Origin: Tenacibaculum larymnensis
GTDB taxonomy: Bacteria > Bacteroidota > Bacteroidia > Flavobacteriales > Flavobacteriaceae
Length of the DNA stretch: 64,000 nucleotides
Assembly: GCF_028829235.1 (NCBI RefSeq)
Contig: NZ_JAIWJY010000010.1
Location: 62,001-126,000, forward strand
Direction of reading: 5' to 3'
Made by a program: the position numbers and the translations under genes. The notes beneath the pieces were generated by a model. It was not told the DNA's origin. It did not search any database and saw only the letters and a program-made list of their open reading frames with translations. Below, in pieces: positions 50,845 to 59,041 of this stretch (positions are counted from its first letter, which is position 1; each line of letters begins with the position of its first letter).

Positions 50845-51879
50845 CTATTTTGCTTTTAATGCGTTTTTTGTAAGTTCTTGATACTCTTTTCTGTTCTTAA
50901 ATATTTGTAATGAGGTAAATAAGGCTTCTTTAAAAGACGTAGGGTTGGCTTTATTTTTACCAGCAATATCAAATCCAGTTCCATGGTCAGGAGAGGTTCT
51001 TATCTTGCTCAAACCAGCCGTGAAATTTACACCATTTCCAAATGATAAAGCTTTAAAAGGAGCTAAACCTTGATCGTGATACATGGCTAAAACTCCGTCA
51101 AATTGTTCATAGGTTTTTGAACCAAAAAAACCATCGGCTGCATACGGACCAAAAACTAATTTACCTGATTCTTTAATTTCTGTAATAGTTGGACGAATAA
51201 TTTCGTCGTCTTCAGTACCAATTATTCCATTATCACCACAGTGTGGATTTAATCCTAATACTGCAATTTTAGGTTTACTAATGTTGAAATCTTGTTTTAA
51301 TGAGTTGTACATAATCTCAACTTTAGACTTAATTAGTTCTGGAGTAATTGCTTCTGCGACTTTAGATACAGGGATATGACCCGTAATTAAACCAATACGT
51401 AATTCATCAGTCATTAAAATCATTAAGCTTTTTCCATCAAAGTTTTCTTCTAAATACTCTGTGTGACCTGGGAATTTAAATTCTTCAGATTGAATATTCT
51501 CTTTGTTAATAGGGGCGGTAATAATAAGATCTATTTGATTCTTTTTTAAAGCTCCAACAGCGGCTTGTAATGATTTTAAGGCGAATTTACCTCCATCTTC
51601 AGTAATCTTACCTAAATCTATTTTAACTTCTTCTTTCCAGCTATTTAATAAATTAACCTTTCCATGTACAAGTTTATCTAAAGAAGCAATTCCTTGGATA
51701 TTGGTATTAAGTCTTAAAGCCTTTTTATGATATGAAATTAGTTTATTTGAAGCGAATAAAACAGGAGTACAAAAATCAAGCATTCGTTTGTCTTCAAATG
51801 TTTTTAAGATAATTTCGATACCAATTCCGTTGATGTCCCCAACCGAAATTCCGACAATAATTTTGTTAGCTTTATCCAT
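50845..51879 (-). CDS. pdxA: 4-hydroxythreonine-4-phosphate dehydrogenase
   Basis: A 344-residue NAD-dependent, metal-binding dehydrogenase of the DXP-dependent pyridoxal phosphate pathway. The metal-binding His residues appear in KFPGHTEYLEE, LGLNPHCGDNG and AMYHDQGLAPFK, and the start VGISVGDINGIGIEI is characteristic. It is divergent from ribE with overlapping promoters, placing two vitamin-cofactor genes back to back. It is a single-gene unit as far as can be seen. Confidence 0.95.
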   Translation of the reverse strand: MDKANKIIVGISVGDINGIGIEIILKTFEDKRMLDFCTPVLFASNKLISYHKKALRLNTNIQGIASLDKLVHGKVNLLNSWKEEVKIDLGKITEDGGKFALKSLQAAVGALKKNQIDLIITAPINKENIQSEEFKFPGHTEYLEENFDGKSLMILMTDELRIGLITGHIPVSKVAEAITPELIKSKVEIMYNSLKQDFNISKPKIAVLGLNPHCGDNGIIGTEDDEIIRPTITEIKESGKLVFGPYAADGFFGSKTYEQFDGVLAMYHDQGLAPFKALSFGNGVNFTAGLSKIRTSPDHGTGFDIAGKNKANPTSFKEALFTSLQIFKNRKEYQELTKNALKAK

Positions 51880-51903
51880 AGTTTACTTTCGTAGGTAAAG
51901 TTG

Positions 51904-51926
51904 TATTTTTGATGCTAACAAAAGTA
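51904..51926. promoter_or_regulatory. divergent promoters of ribE (+) and pdxA (-)
   Basis: TATTTTTG (51904-51911) faces ribE and is 31 nt before its ATG. TACTTTTG on the - strand (51926 to 51919) faces pdxA, 39 nt before its ATG. The two -7 elements point away from each other's genes and lie only 7 nt apart, so polymerases would compete. No FMN riboswitch fits in the 63-nt gap. Confidence 0.5.
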
Positions 51927-51942
51927 ACTAAATTTTTATAGA

Positions 51943-52533
51943 ATGTTTACCGGAATAATAGAAACTCTTGGAATTGTTAAAGGTATTGAGCGTGAAAAAG
52001 AAAATTTACACCTCACAATAAAAAGTACAATAACCAATGAATTAAAAATAGATCAGAGTGTAGCACATAACGGTGTTTGTTTAACCGTTGTAGCAATTGA
52101 TAAGGATGAGTATACTGTTACAGCTATTAAAGAAACGTTAGACAAAACGAATATTGGTGATTTAAAAGTAGGAGATGAAGTAAATCTTGAGAGAGCAATG
52201 AAGTTAGGAGCTCGATTAGACGGACATATTGTACAAGGTCATGTAGATGGAACAGGTAGATGTAAAAGCATAGAAGATGCTGATGGTAGTACAGTATTTA
52301 CTTTTTCGTATGATTTTGATGGTACAAATGTTACTATTGAAAAAGGTTCAATTACAATTAATGGGGTGAGTTTAACGGTGGTAAATTCTAAAAAGGATGA
52401 ATTTAGTGTAGCTATTATTCCATATACATATGAACATACAACCTTTAAAACCTTTAAAATAGGTACTAAAGTTAATTTGGAATTTGATGTAATTGGTAAA
52501 TACGTTGCTAAACTTCATAGTTTAAGAGAATAG
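51943..52533 (+). CDS. ribE: riboflavin synthase (alpha subunit)
   Basis: A 196-residue enzyme made of two lumazine-binding repeats (1-97 and 98-190). It converts two 6,7-dimethyl-8-ribityllumazine molecules to riboflavin. The start MFTGIIETLG and SVAHNGVCLTVV in the first repeat, and GHIVQGHVDGTG then ITINGVSLTVV in the second, are standard. It has its own promoter and is 37 nt from the patatin gene on the same strand. Confidence 0.95.
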   Translation: MFTGIIETLGIVKGIEREKENLHLTIKSTITNELKIDQSVAHNGVCLTVVAIDKDEYTVTAIKETLDKTNIGDLKVGDEVNLERAMKLGARLDGHIVQGHVDGTGRCKSIEDADGSTVFTFSYDFDGTNVTIEKGSITINGVSLTVVNSKKDEFSVAIIPYTYEHTTFKTFKIGTKVNLEFDVIGKYVAKLHSLRE

Positions 52534-52570
52534 ATTGAAATTATAAAAAGAATAAAATTGCATTAAAACT

Positions 52571-54115
52571 ATGGAGGTATTTAAGTCTATAGCCTTATGT
52601 TTTTCTGGAGGAGGATATAGAGCAGCTTGTTTTTCTTTAGGAACATTATCGTTATTAGAAAAAGTAGGATTGTTAGAAAATGTAAAAGCAATTTCTACAG
52701 TTTCTGGAGGGACAATTACTGGGGTTAAGTACGCACAATCACAGATTGAAGGAAAAGATTTTCAAGTTTTTTTTGATGAATACTATAAATGGTTAGCAAA
52801 AGATGAGTTGACAAGTAATGCATTGAGTCATTTAAGATGGCAGTTAATTTGGAATCAGCCAGAGAATAAGCACAAGAGAAAGAATCCGATTAATGCCTTT
52901 GCTATAGAATATAATAAATTAACAAATCAAGCAACTCTAGGGCAAGTTCAAGATGTAATAAGTCAAGGTGAAACACACTTAGAAAGAGTCATTTTTAATG
53001 CTACGGATTTTGATAGTACACATCAGTTTAGATTTCAAAATATTAAAGGGAATCAAAAAAGGTTTGGAAACGGAAAGGTACATAGCAAATATAAAGGAGT
53101 AATAGATGATATAAAGTTAGGAGATGTAATCGCAGCTTCCACAGCTTTTCCAGGAGGATTTGAGCCGATGGGGTTTCCGTATGACTTTACTCCAAAGCAC
53201 AATGATTTAGAAGAAGTAGGTTTGATGGATGGAGGCATTGTAGATAATCAAGGAGCTTCTGTTTTTGTATCAGAAGCACAGAATCAATGTGAAGGGAAAC
53301 CCGAACGTCATGATTTATATTTCTTGTGCGATGTTTCTTCACCATATCCTGGAGAAGGCTTTAAGTTTGCTTCCGATTCATGGTTTAGTAAATATGTGTC
53401 TTATGTATCTAGTGCTTTTACTTTATTGTTTGTGTTGGTAGCTACTGTATTTTTTGGAGTGCAAAAAATGATGGTTTGGTATACGATAAGCGTTGTAATA
53501 TTAGCTTTTTTGGTATTTATTCATTTTTTGTTTTTTTCATTATCCAAATTAATGCAAAATGAAACAGGTGTAGATCAAAGATTGTATTTACCACCAAGAA
53601 GAGTAGGTTTTTATATACTTAACAGAGCGAAGTCTTTGGTTCGCATGGCAAGTGTGGTTTTTCTTAAAAATGATAGAAGACAACATGCAAACGCTATTTA
53701 TAGTACTTTTCCTAATAAAATAATCACATCTACAGTATATGAACTACGATGTAAAGACGCTTCAGGGAATCAAACAACTCGACCAGAGAATGAGAGAGGT
53801 TGGGAAGAGATAATGAAGCATACAGGAGAAATAAGTGAAGCAATTATTAAAAATTCACATAGAAGTACATCATTTGGTACTACTTTATGGTTTACGAAAA
53901 AAGATAAAGCAAATGATATGTTAAACACTGTTATTGCTTGTGGAGAGTATACAGCCTGTTATAACTTGTTGTCATATCTAATTATTCAATACGGAGATAG
54001 AGCTACTGAAATGCCTATTTTTAAAGAATTACTATCTCTATGGAAGAAATTTCAAGAAAACCCCAAGTTTTTAGTAGAAGAACGTCAAGGGAAAATAAAG
54101 ACCATGAACAAATAA
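52571..54115 (+). CDS. patatin-like phospholipase with internal membrane helices
   Basis: A 514-residue protein with a patatin catalytic domain. The oxyanion-hole motif GGGYRA is at 13-18, the nucleophile Ser45 is in STVSGGT, and the catalytic Asp220 is in DGG. The nucleophile elbow is TVSGG instead of the classic GxSxG. Two or three hydrophobic helices (about 275-325) split the protein, so it is likely membrane-bound. The domain past them (about 330-514) is of unknown type. It should cleave acyl groups from lipids. The terminator of the gene overlaps its final codons. Two small genes of unknown function converge on it. Confidence 0.87.
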   Translation: MEVFKSIALCFSGGGYRAACFSLGTLSLLEKVGLLENVKAISTVSGGTITGVKYAQSQIEGKDFQVFFDEYYKWLAKDELTSNALSHLRWQLIWNQPENKHKRKNPINAFAIEYNKLTNQATLGQVQDVISQGETHLERVIFNATDFDSTHQFRFQNIKGNQKRFGNGKVHSKYKGVIDDIKLGDVIAASTAFPGGFEPMGFPYDFTPKHNDLEEVGLMDGGIVDNQGASVFVSEAQNQCEGKPERHDLYFLCDVSSPYPGEGFKFASDSWFSKYVSYVSSAFTLLFVLVATVFFGVQKMMVWYTISVVILAFLVFIHFLFFSLSKLMQNETGVDQRLYLPPRRVGFYILNRAKSLVRMASVVFLKNDRRQHANAIYSTFPNKIITSTVYELRCKDASGNQTTRPENERGWEEIMKHTGEISEAIIKNSHRSTSFGTTLWFTKKDKANDMLNTVIACGEYTACYNLLSYLIIQYGDRATEMPIFKELLSLWKKFQENPKFLVEERQGKIKTMNK

Positions 54116-54132
54116 ATATTCATGGTCTTTTT
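54097..54132. terminator. terminator overlapping the end of the patatin gene
   Basis: AAAGACCATGAA / TTCATGGTCTTT hairpin with a T run. The left arm encodes the last codons of the patatin gene and the stop lies in the loop. It can also act on the converging strand. Confidence 0.85.
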
Positions 54133-54136
54133 ATGT

Positions 54137-54460
54137 TTAAAAAACTAAGACTTTTATCGTGTCAACAATAGTTTTAACAACTTTGTTTTTAAAATGCCCT
54201 AAACTTATTTTCGAAATACCAGCAGTTTGTAAGGCTTTCATTTTAAATAAATCTTTCTGACTTTCTACCAGCCATTCAAAATCTTCTAGGTTAAGCTTTC
54301 CCTGTGCTAGTAAAGAAGTCCACCTTTTTAGTTTGTCTTTTGATTCATTTAAAAATAGTTCAATGTCCTTTTTTGACTCTTTTGAAAATTCACTATACTT
54401 ATCATTGAATAAAAAAGTTAATGAATTTTTTAATTCTTGTAATATTTTTTCGAAATCCAT
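54137..54460 (-). CDS. small helical protein of unknown function
   Basis: A 107-residue, Lys/Glu/Leu-rich, almost fully helical protein without signal peptide. The C-terminal part (TAGISKISLGHFKNKVVKTIVDTIKVLVF) is amphipathic and hydrophobic, so it may touch membranes. I do not recognise the family. It follows the lipoprotein gene by 6 nt on the same strand and converges with the patatin gene. The pair looks functionally linked, but nothing indicates a reaction. Confidence 0.6.
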   Translation of the reverse strand: MDFEKILQELKNSLTFLFNDKYSEFSKESKKDIELFLNESKDKLKRWTSLLAQGKLNLEDFEWLVESQKDLFKMKALQTAGISKISLGHFKNKVVKTIVDTIKVLVF

Positions 54461-54466
54461 AGCAGA

Positions 54467-54928
54467 TTAATTGTTTGAAAGAAGTTGTAGTAACTGATTT
54501 TTAGAAGTAGGTTCTTTTTTACTTTCATACTCAAGTAACAGATTAAGAGCTTCAGTTATTTGTCCTTTAGCTTCTGTTATAAAAAATGGAGAAAGTTTGC
54601 CTTTTTCTTTCCATCGTTTCAAAAAACCAGCAAGTAATTTTTTGTCTTTATCAGCTAATAATAACCACATTTTATAGGTTATTTCGTTGTTAGGTTTATA
54701 CTTTTCATATTCAACAATTTTAGTAATCTCATTTTGCAACTCTTCAATCTCTTTAATGTTGTCTTGATAAGAGTTTTCAGCTTTTTCTATGAGTTGGTTT
54801 GCATCTATTTTTATTTCAATAGTTTTTTGAAATGAGTATTGATCATAAGGAGCTGTTTTAAGAGAGCTGCAAGAAAGAAAAAAGGAGGTAATAAAAATTA
54901 AAATAAAGAAAAGTTTACTAGTTTTCAT
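54467..54928 (-). CDS. small lipoprotein of unknown function
   Basis: A 153-residue protein with a lipobox (SFFLSC, about Cys20, followed by SSLKT). The mature part is helical, with a likely coiled-coil (about 45-75; AENSYQDNIKEIEELQNEITKIVEY) and a Lys-rich C-terminal half. The residues after Cys are not acidic, so it probably stays on the inner face. It is the first gene of a two-gene unit with the 107-residue helical protein. I do not recognise the family. Confidence 0.65.
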   Translation of the reverse strand: MKTSKLFFILIFITSFFLSCSSLKTAPYDQYSFQKTIEIKIDANQLIEKAENSYQDNIKEIEELQNEITKIVEYEKYKPNNEITYKMWLLLADKDKKLLAGFLKRWKEKGKLSPFFITEAKGQITEALNLLLEYESKKEPTSKNQLLQLLSNN

Positions 54929-55043
54929 AGTTAGGTTATTTTTTTGTAGGTAAATTTAATGAATTTAATTTAAGTAAAAAAAGTAGAAAAAAGAAGTGTT
55001 TTTCAGGAACAACTACTTTAATATATAGTTATTAGTTGTTTTT

Positions 55044-55057
55044 ATGATAAAAGTCAT
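55044..55057. promoter_or_regulatory. CRP/FNR-like dyad upstream of stress operon
   Basis: Inverted repeat ATGA-N6-TCAT, with the TGA-N6-TCA geometry of CRP/FNR-family sites. Its centre is about 41 nt before the start predicted from TATCTTTG at 55080-55087, the position of class II activators. The expected -33 TTG is absent. Confidence 0.45.
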
Positions 55058-55071
55058 GAAAATCAACAAGT

Positions 55072-55087
55072 TATATTTGTATCTTTG
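55072..55087 (+). promoter_or_regulatory. tandem -7 elements of stress operon
   Basis: TATATTTG (55072-55079) and TATCTTTG (55080-55087) directly abut. Both match TAnnTTTG. The second predicts a start near 55091, 20 nt before the first ATG. Confidence 0.55.
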
Positions 55088-55110
55088 GGTGAGGTGTAAA
55101 TTAATAAGTT

Positions 55111-55497
55111 ATGGATGTATCAGTCTTTTTACTAAAGTTCTGGGGATGGTACTGTATTATTTTCTTCTTTGTACTAAGTTTTAATCCTAAAAGAGTAAAA
55201 CAAATAGTTGATAATTTACAGGATGCTCGGTTTTTAATTATTCTTTCATTGTTTGCAATTATAATAGGCTTACTTAATGTATTGGCTCATAATATATGGG
55301 AGGCGAATATTAAATTGTTAGTAACTCTATTTGGTTGGTTGGCTTTAATTAAAGGTGTTATCCTATTTACTTTTCCTAAGCAAACTATTAAGCTGCTAAA
55401 ACAAACCAACTTAAAGTTTATACAGGCCATATATGTGTTGTTATTTTTCTTAGGCTTGTTTTTGTTAAATGAAGCTTATGGTATGGTTCCTTTTTAA
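55111..55497 (+). CDS. four-helix membrane protein of unknown function
   Basis: A 128-residue protein with four predicted membrane helices (about 8-24, 41-60, 66-85 and 101-121) and short loops rich in Lys (KRVKQI, KQTIKLLKQ). I do not recognise the family with certainty. It is the first gene of the stress operon; the universal stress protein starts 16 nt after its stop. A sensing or anchoring role in the operon is only a guess. Confidence 0.65.
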   Translation: MDVSVFLLKFWGWYCIIFFFVLSFNPKRVKQIVDNLQDARFLIILSLFAIIIGLLNVLAHNIWEANIKLLVTLFGWLALIKGVILFTFPKQTIKLLKQTNLKFIQAIYVLLFFLGLFLLNEAYGMVPF

Positions 55498-55513
55498 CTG
55501 AATTTTAATCGAA

Positions 55514-56371
55514 ATGAAAAAAAAGATTTTACTACTAACCGATTTTTCTGAAGCATCATATAATGCAATCGCATATGCTTTAGAGCTTTTTAGAACTGAA
55601 AGATGTAGCTTTTATGTGTTAAATGTTTTTAAAACAACATATAATTTAATAGAGGATTTGGTTCCTCCTCAGCCAGGAGAGAAAGGGTACGATGAGCCAA
55701 AGAAAAAATCATTAGAAGGACTGAATAAAATATCAAAATTAATAGCGTCAAAAGAAGAAGGAAATCCTTTTCATGAGTTTGATTATATCTCTCTGGAAAA
55801 TAAATCACTATTGAGTGCAACTGAGGAAATAGTAGAGCAAAAAGATATAGAAATGGTTGTAATGGCAACGAAAGGATTAACTAATGATAGTAGTTCTGTA
55901 TTTGGTAGTAATGCAATACAGGTAATGGAGAAGATTCGTAATTGTCCTGTTTTAGTAGTACCAAAAAAAGCTAGGAAGCAAATACCCAAAGAAATTGTTT
56001 TTCCTACGAGTTACAGAACACATTATAAAAAAAGAGAATTAGAGTATTTAATAGATATAGTTGGAGCTTGTAATGCATCTTTAAGAGTATTACATATTAC
56101 TAATAATGGAGATATAGATGAAAATCAAAAAGAACACAAAGAAATGTTGAATGAATATTTTGAAGGGTTAAAATTTTCATTTCATACATTATCTTGTGTA
56201 ACAGTGTCTACAGCAATAAAATGTTTTGTAGAAAGTAGAGAAAGCGATATAGTAGCTTTTATAAATAAAAAGCACGCATTTTTTGATACTATATTTTCTA
56301 AACCATTAGTAAAGGAAATAGGGTATAAGTTAAAGGTACCTGTGTTGGTGTTACATGATTTAAGAAACTAA
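55514..56371 (+). CDS. universal stress protein, two UspA domains
   Basis: A 285-residue protein of two tandem UspA domains (about 1-150 and 160-283). The first starts with KKILLLTDFSEASYNAIAYA and ends with FGSNAIQVMEKIRNCPVLVVP. The ATP-loop glycines (GxxGx9GS) are partly degenerate. The second domain lacks them and ends in IGYKLKVPVLVLHD. Double Usp proteins accumulate on starvation or hypoxia and often act as nucleotide-binding signalling proteins. It lies 11 nt before the eRF1-like gene, in the same operon. Confidence 0.88.
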   Translation: MKKKILLLTDFSEASYNAIAYALELFRTERCSFYVLNVFKTTYNLIEDLVPPQPGEKGYDEPKKKSLEGLNKISKLIASKEEGNPFHEFDYISLENKSLLSATEEIVEQKDIEMVVMATKGLTNDSSSVFGSNAIQVMEKIRNCPVLVVPKKARKQIPKEIVFPTSYRTHYKKRELEYLIDIVGACNASLRVLHITNNGDIDENQKEHKEMLNEYFEGLKFSFHTLSCVTVSTAIKCFVESRESDIVAFINKKHAFFDTIFSKPLVKEIGYKLKVPVLVLHDLRN

Positions 56372-56382
56372 AAAACAAAACA

Positions 56383-56793
56383 ATGAAAAACATAGGAGTT
56401 TGGTTAGATAAAGAGAAAGCTCTTGTTGTAACCATTGAAAATGGAACAGAAAACATGAAAACGATACCTTCTAATATAGAAACGTTTCGTATTCACGGAG
56501 GCTCTGGAACTCGATTTAAGGGAGGTCCGCAAGATGTGGTTCAGGATAGTAAGTATTTAGAAAGAGAAAAACATCAAACGAAAAGATATTTTAATGAGCT
56601 AGCAGAAGAGGTTAACAATGCTGATTCATTAGCCATTTTTGGTCCTGCTGAAACTTTTGAAAAATTTAAGAAAGAGTTGGAAAGCTCTCATAAAGAATTA
56701 AATGCAAAGGTTAAAAAAGTGCAAAGAGTTGATAGTATGACAGACAATCAAGTAAAGGCTTTAGTTAGAGATTTCTTTAAAAATGGAAACTAG
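56383..56793 (+). CDS. one-domain eRF1/Pelota middle-domain-like protein
   Basis: A 136-residue protein. The order of elements fits the middle domain of archaeal/eukaryotic release factors and their bacterial relatives: strand KNIGVWLDKEKALVVTIENG, a glycine-rich loop HGGSGTRFKGGPQD with GGPQ at 47-50 where eRF1 has GGQ, a helix (EREKHQTKRYFNELAEEV), strand ADSLAIFGPAETFEKF, then VKKVQRVDSMTDNQVKALVRDFF. Small stand-alone relatives are annotated as translational-machinery proteins, and Balon-like relatives hibernate ribosomes. A ribosome-binding stress role is inferred, not shown. It overlaps the nuclease gene by 11 nt. Confidence 0.65.
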   Translation: MKNIGVWLDKEKALVVTIENGTENMKTIPSNIETFRIHGGSGTRFKGGPQDVVQDSKYLEREKHQTKRYFNELAEEVNNADSLAIFGPAETFEKFKKELESSHKELNAKVKKVQRVDSMTDNQVKALVRDFFKNGN

Positions 56794-57631
56794 TCCGAAT
56801 AAAATAACAATAGTAAAAGCTTCTGGTGAAGTTGTACAGTTTTCTTTAGCTAAATTAAAAAAGTCACTTAAAAGAACTGGGGCAGATGATACTTTAGTGT
56901 CAGAAATTATAGAAATAGTTCAAGGTGAATTGTACGAAGGAATAACAACTAAAGAAATTTATAATAGAGCCTTTGCTTTACTAAAGAAAAAAAAGAATGT
57001 ATTTGCTTCAAAGTATAAACTTAAAAAAGCAATATACGAACTTGGACCTACAGGTTATCCCTTTGAATATTTTATAGCAGCAGTTTTAAAATACTCAGGG
57101 TATAAGGTAAAAGTAGGAGAAATTTTGCAAGGTGAGTGTGTACAACACGAGGTTGATGTGTTAGCTCATAAGAATAATGAAACTACTGTTGTAGAGTGTA
57201 AGTTTCATAGTGAACAAGGCTTTGTGTGTAATGTAAAAGTTCCTTTATATATACATTCCAGATATAATGATGTTAGAAATTATTGGAATACTTTTAATAA
57301 GCATAAAACAACGCTAACTCAAGGTTGGGTTGTAACAAATACTCGATTTACAGAAGACGCTACACAATATGGTAATTGTGCAGGGTTGTATCTGTTAAGT
57401 TGGGACTACCCGAAAGAAAATAGCCTAAAAGATATAATTGATAGGCTAGGATTATATCCAATAACAGTTTCTACACTCTTAACTAAAAGGGAGAAACAGT
57501 TTTTATTGAATAGAGATGTAGTGCTTTGTAGAGAGTTGATAAAAGATAGCTTTTATTTAGATCATTTAGGTGTTTCAGATACGAGAAAAACTAGAATTTT
57601 ATCTGAAATACAACAATTGTGTAGTGCTTAA
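56783..57631 (+). CDS. ATP-cone fused to Mrr-type restriction nuclease
   Basis: A 282-residue two-domain protein. Residues about 6-90 match the ATP-cone of ribonucleotide reductases and NrdR (ITIVKASGEVVQFSLAKLKKSLKRTGADD, then ITTKEIYNRAFALLKKK). Residues about 88-205 match an Mrr-like PD-(D/E)xK nuclease: GPTGYPFEYFIAAVLKYSGY with Glu95, HEVDVLAHKNNETTVVECKF with Asp125, Glu138 and Lys140. It may therefore cut DNA in response to nucleotide state. No methyltransferase lies nearby, so it is not a standard restriction system. It overlaps the eRF1-like gene by 11 nt and is followed by a beta-CASP RNase gene after 12 nt. Confidence 0.82.
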   Translation: METSPNKITIVKASGEVVQFSLAKLKKSLKRTGADDTLVSEIIEIVQGELYEGITTKEIYNRAFALLKKKKNVFASKYKLKKAIYELGPTGYPFEYFIAAVLKYSGYKVKVGEILQGECVQHEVDVLAHKNNETTVVECKFHSEQGFVCNVKVPLYIHSRYNDVRNYWNTFNKHKTTLTQGWVVTNTRFTEDATQYGNCAGLYLLSWDYPKENSLKDIIDRLGLYPITVSTLLTKREKQFLLNRDVVLCRELIKDSFYLDHLGVSDTRKTRILSEIQQLCSA

Positions 57632-57643
57632 AAAGGAAGTAAT

Positions 57644-59017
57644 ATGCTAAATTTTGCAAAAGTTCATTTTTTAGGGGCAGCAGGTACAGTTACAGGTTCA
57701 AAGTTTTTGATTGAAGCTTGCGGAAAGCAAATTATGATTGATTGCGGCATGTTTCAAGGTCTGAAAGAGCTTAGAGAATTAAACTGGGCGGAACTTCCTA
57801 TTGATGTTGAAAAAATAGATGTTGTGTTATTAACTCATGGACATTTAGATCATGTGGGGTTTTTACCACGGTTATATAAGCAAGGGTTTAGAGGTAGAAT
57901 TATAGGAACAGCTCCAACATTGGCTATTGCAGGAATTATTTTAAGAGATAGTGCTAAAATCCATGAAGAAGAAGCGCAAAAAGCTGCCGAAGAAAATTAT
58001 AGTAAACATAATCCAGTATTACCTTTTTACACAGTTACTGAAGCAGAAAACACCATGAGCTTATTTCAAGTTGAAGAAGAAGGGAAATGGGTTTCTTTTT
58101 CTGAAAAAATCTCTTACAGATTTCAATACAATGGGCATATTATAGGGGCTACTTTTATAGAATTAAATATCAATGAAAAAAGATTTGTGTTTTCTGGAGA
58201 TGTAGGAAGAGTGAATGATTATCTGCTAGAAGCTCCCAAAAAACCAGTATGGGCAGATTATCTTTTTATAGAGAGTACCTATGGTCATAAGTTACATCCA
58301 AAAGAAAATATAGAAGAAATTTTATCAGCGTTAATCAGAGAAACAATTGTAAATAAAGGAAATTTAATCATTCCTAGTTTTGCTGTTGAGCGATTACAAA
58401 TGCTAATATATGTTTTATGGAAGCTGTATAAGAAAAATAAAATACCAAGCATACCAATTTTTGTTGATAGCCCAATGGGAAATAATGTTTTGGAGGTTTT
58501 TAAAAGGTATCCACAATGGCATAAACTACCCATGAATGAATACGAAGCAATGTGTAACCATATAAATATTATTGAATCTTATAGAGAAACATGGGAAACT
58601 ATTGATGACCCTAGGTCGAAAATAATAATTGCTGGAAGTGGAATGGTAACAGGAGGTAGAGTTTTAACTTATTTACAACAACTAATAGATGAACCAACAA
58701 CAACAGTTTTATTAGTAGGGTATCAAGCAGAAGGAACAAGAGGAAGGCAGTTGCAAGAAGGATGTCATGAAATAAAGTTTTATGGAAGGTACTTTCCTGT
58801 TAAAGCAAGAGTAGAGAGCATAGAAAGTTTATCTGCACATGCAGACCAAGGAGACTTGTTAAATTGGTTAAGTGATATTAAAAACATACCTGAAGAAGTG
58901 TTTCTTATACATGGTGAACAAACGGCTTTAGATGCTTTTAGATTGAAAATACAAAGAGAAAACAATTGGAATGTATGTATTCCAAAACTACATGCTATAA
59001 AAGAGTTAATGATATAG
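57644..59017 (+). CDS. beta-CASP metallo-beta-lactamase RNase
   Basis: A 457-residue protein of the CPSF73/beta-CASP group. The zinc site is complete: THGHLDHVG (65-70 region), His164 and Asp186 (FSGD). The beta-CASP insertion follows (FIESTYGHKLHP, IPSFAVERLQML), and the RNA-specificity end has SLSAHADQGDLLNWL and a final LIHGEQ. These enzymes process or degrade RNA endo- or exonucleolytically. It is in the stress operon between the ATP-cone nuclease and the helical protein. Its co-expression with the release-factor-like protein suggests coupled RNA turnover and ribosome control. Confidence 0.92.
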   Translation: MLNFAKVHFLGAAGTVTGSKFLIEACGKQIMIDCGMFQGLKELRELNWAELPIDVEKIDVVLLTHGHLDHVGFLPRLYKQGFRGRIIGTAPTLAIAGIILRDSAKIHEEEAQKAAEENYSKHNPVLPFYTVTEAENTMSLFQVEEEGKWVSFSEKISYRFQYNGHIIGATFIELNINEKRFVFSGDVGRVNDYLLEAPKKPVWADYLFIESTYGHKLHPKENIEEILSALIRETIVNKGNLIIPSFAVERLQMLIYVLWKLYKKNKIPSIPIFVDSPMGNNVLEVFKRYPQWHKLPMNEYEAMCNHINIIESYRETWETIDDPRSKIIIAGSGMVTGGRVLTYLQQLIDEPTTTVLLVGYQAEGTRGRQLQEGCHEIKFYGRYFPVKARVESIESLSAHADQGDLLNWLSDIKNIPEEVFLIHGEQTALDAFRLKIQRENNWNVCIPKLHAIKELMI

Positions 59018-59041
59018 AAGTTTAACCTAAAAACTAACTCG

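Noticed and set aside
51880-51942. FMN riboswitch upstream of ribE
   Set aside because: The 63-nt divergent gap is too short and holds only two promoters.
56783-57631. ATP-cone/Mrr protein as part of a restriction-modification system
   Set aside because: No methyltransferase or specificity gene lies within the window, and the neighbours are stress proteins.
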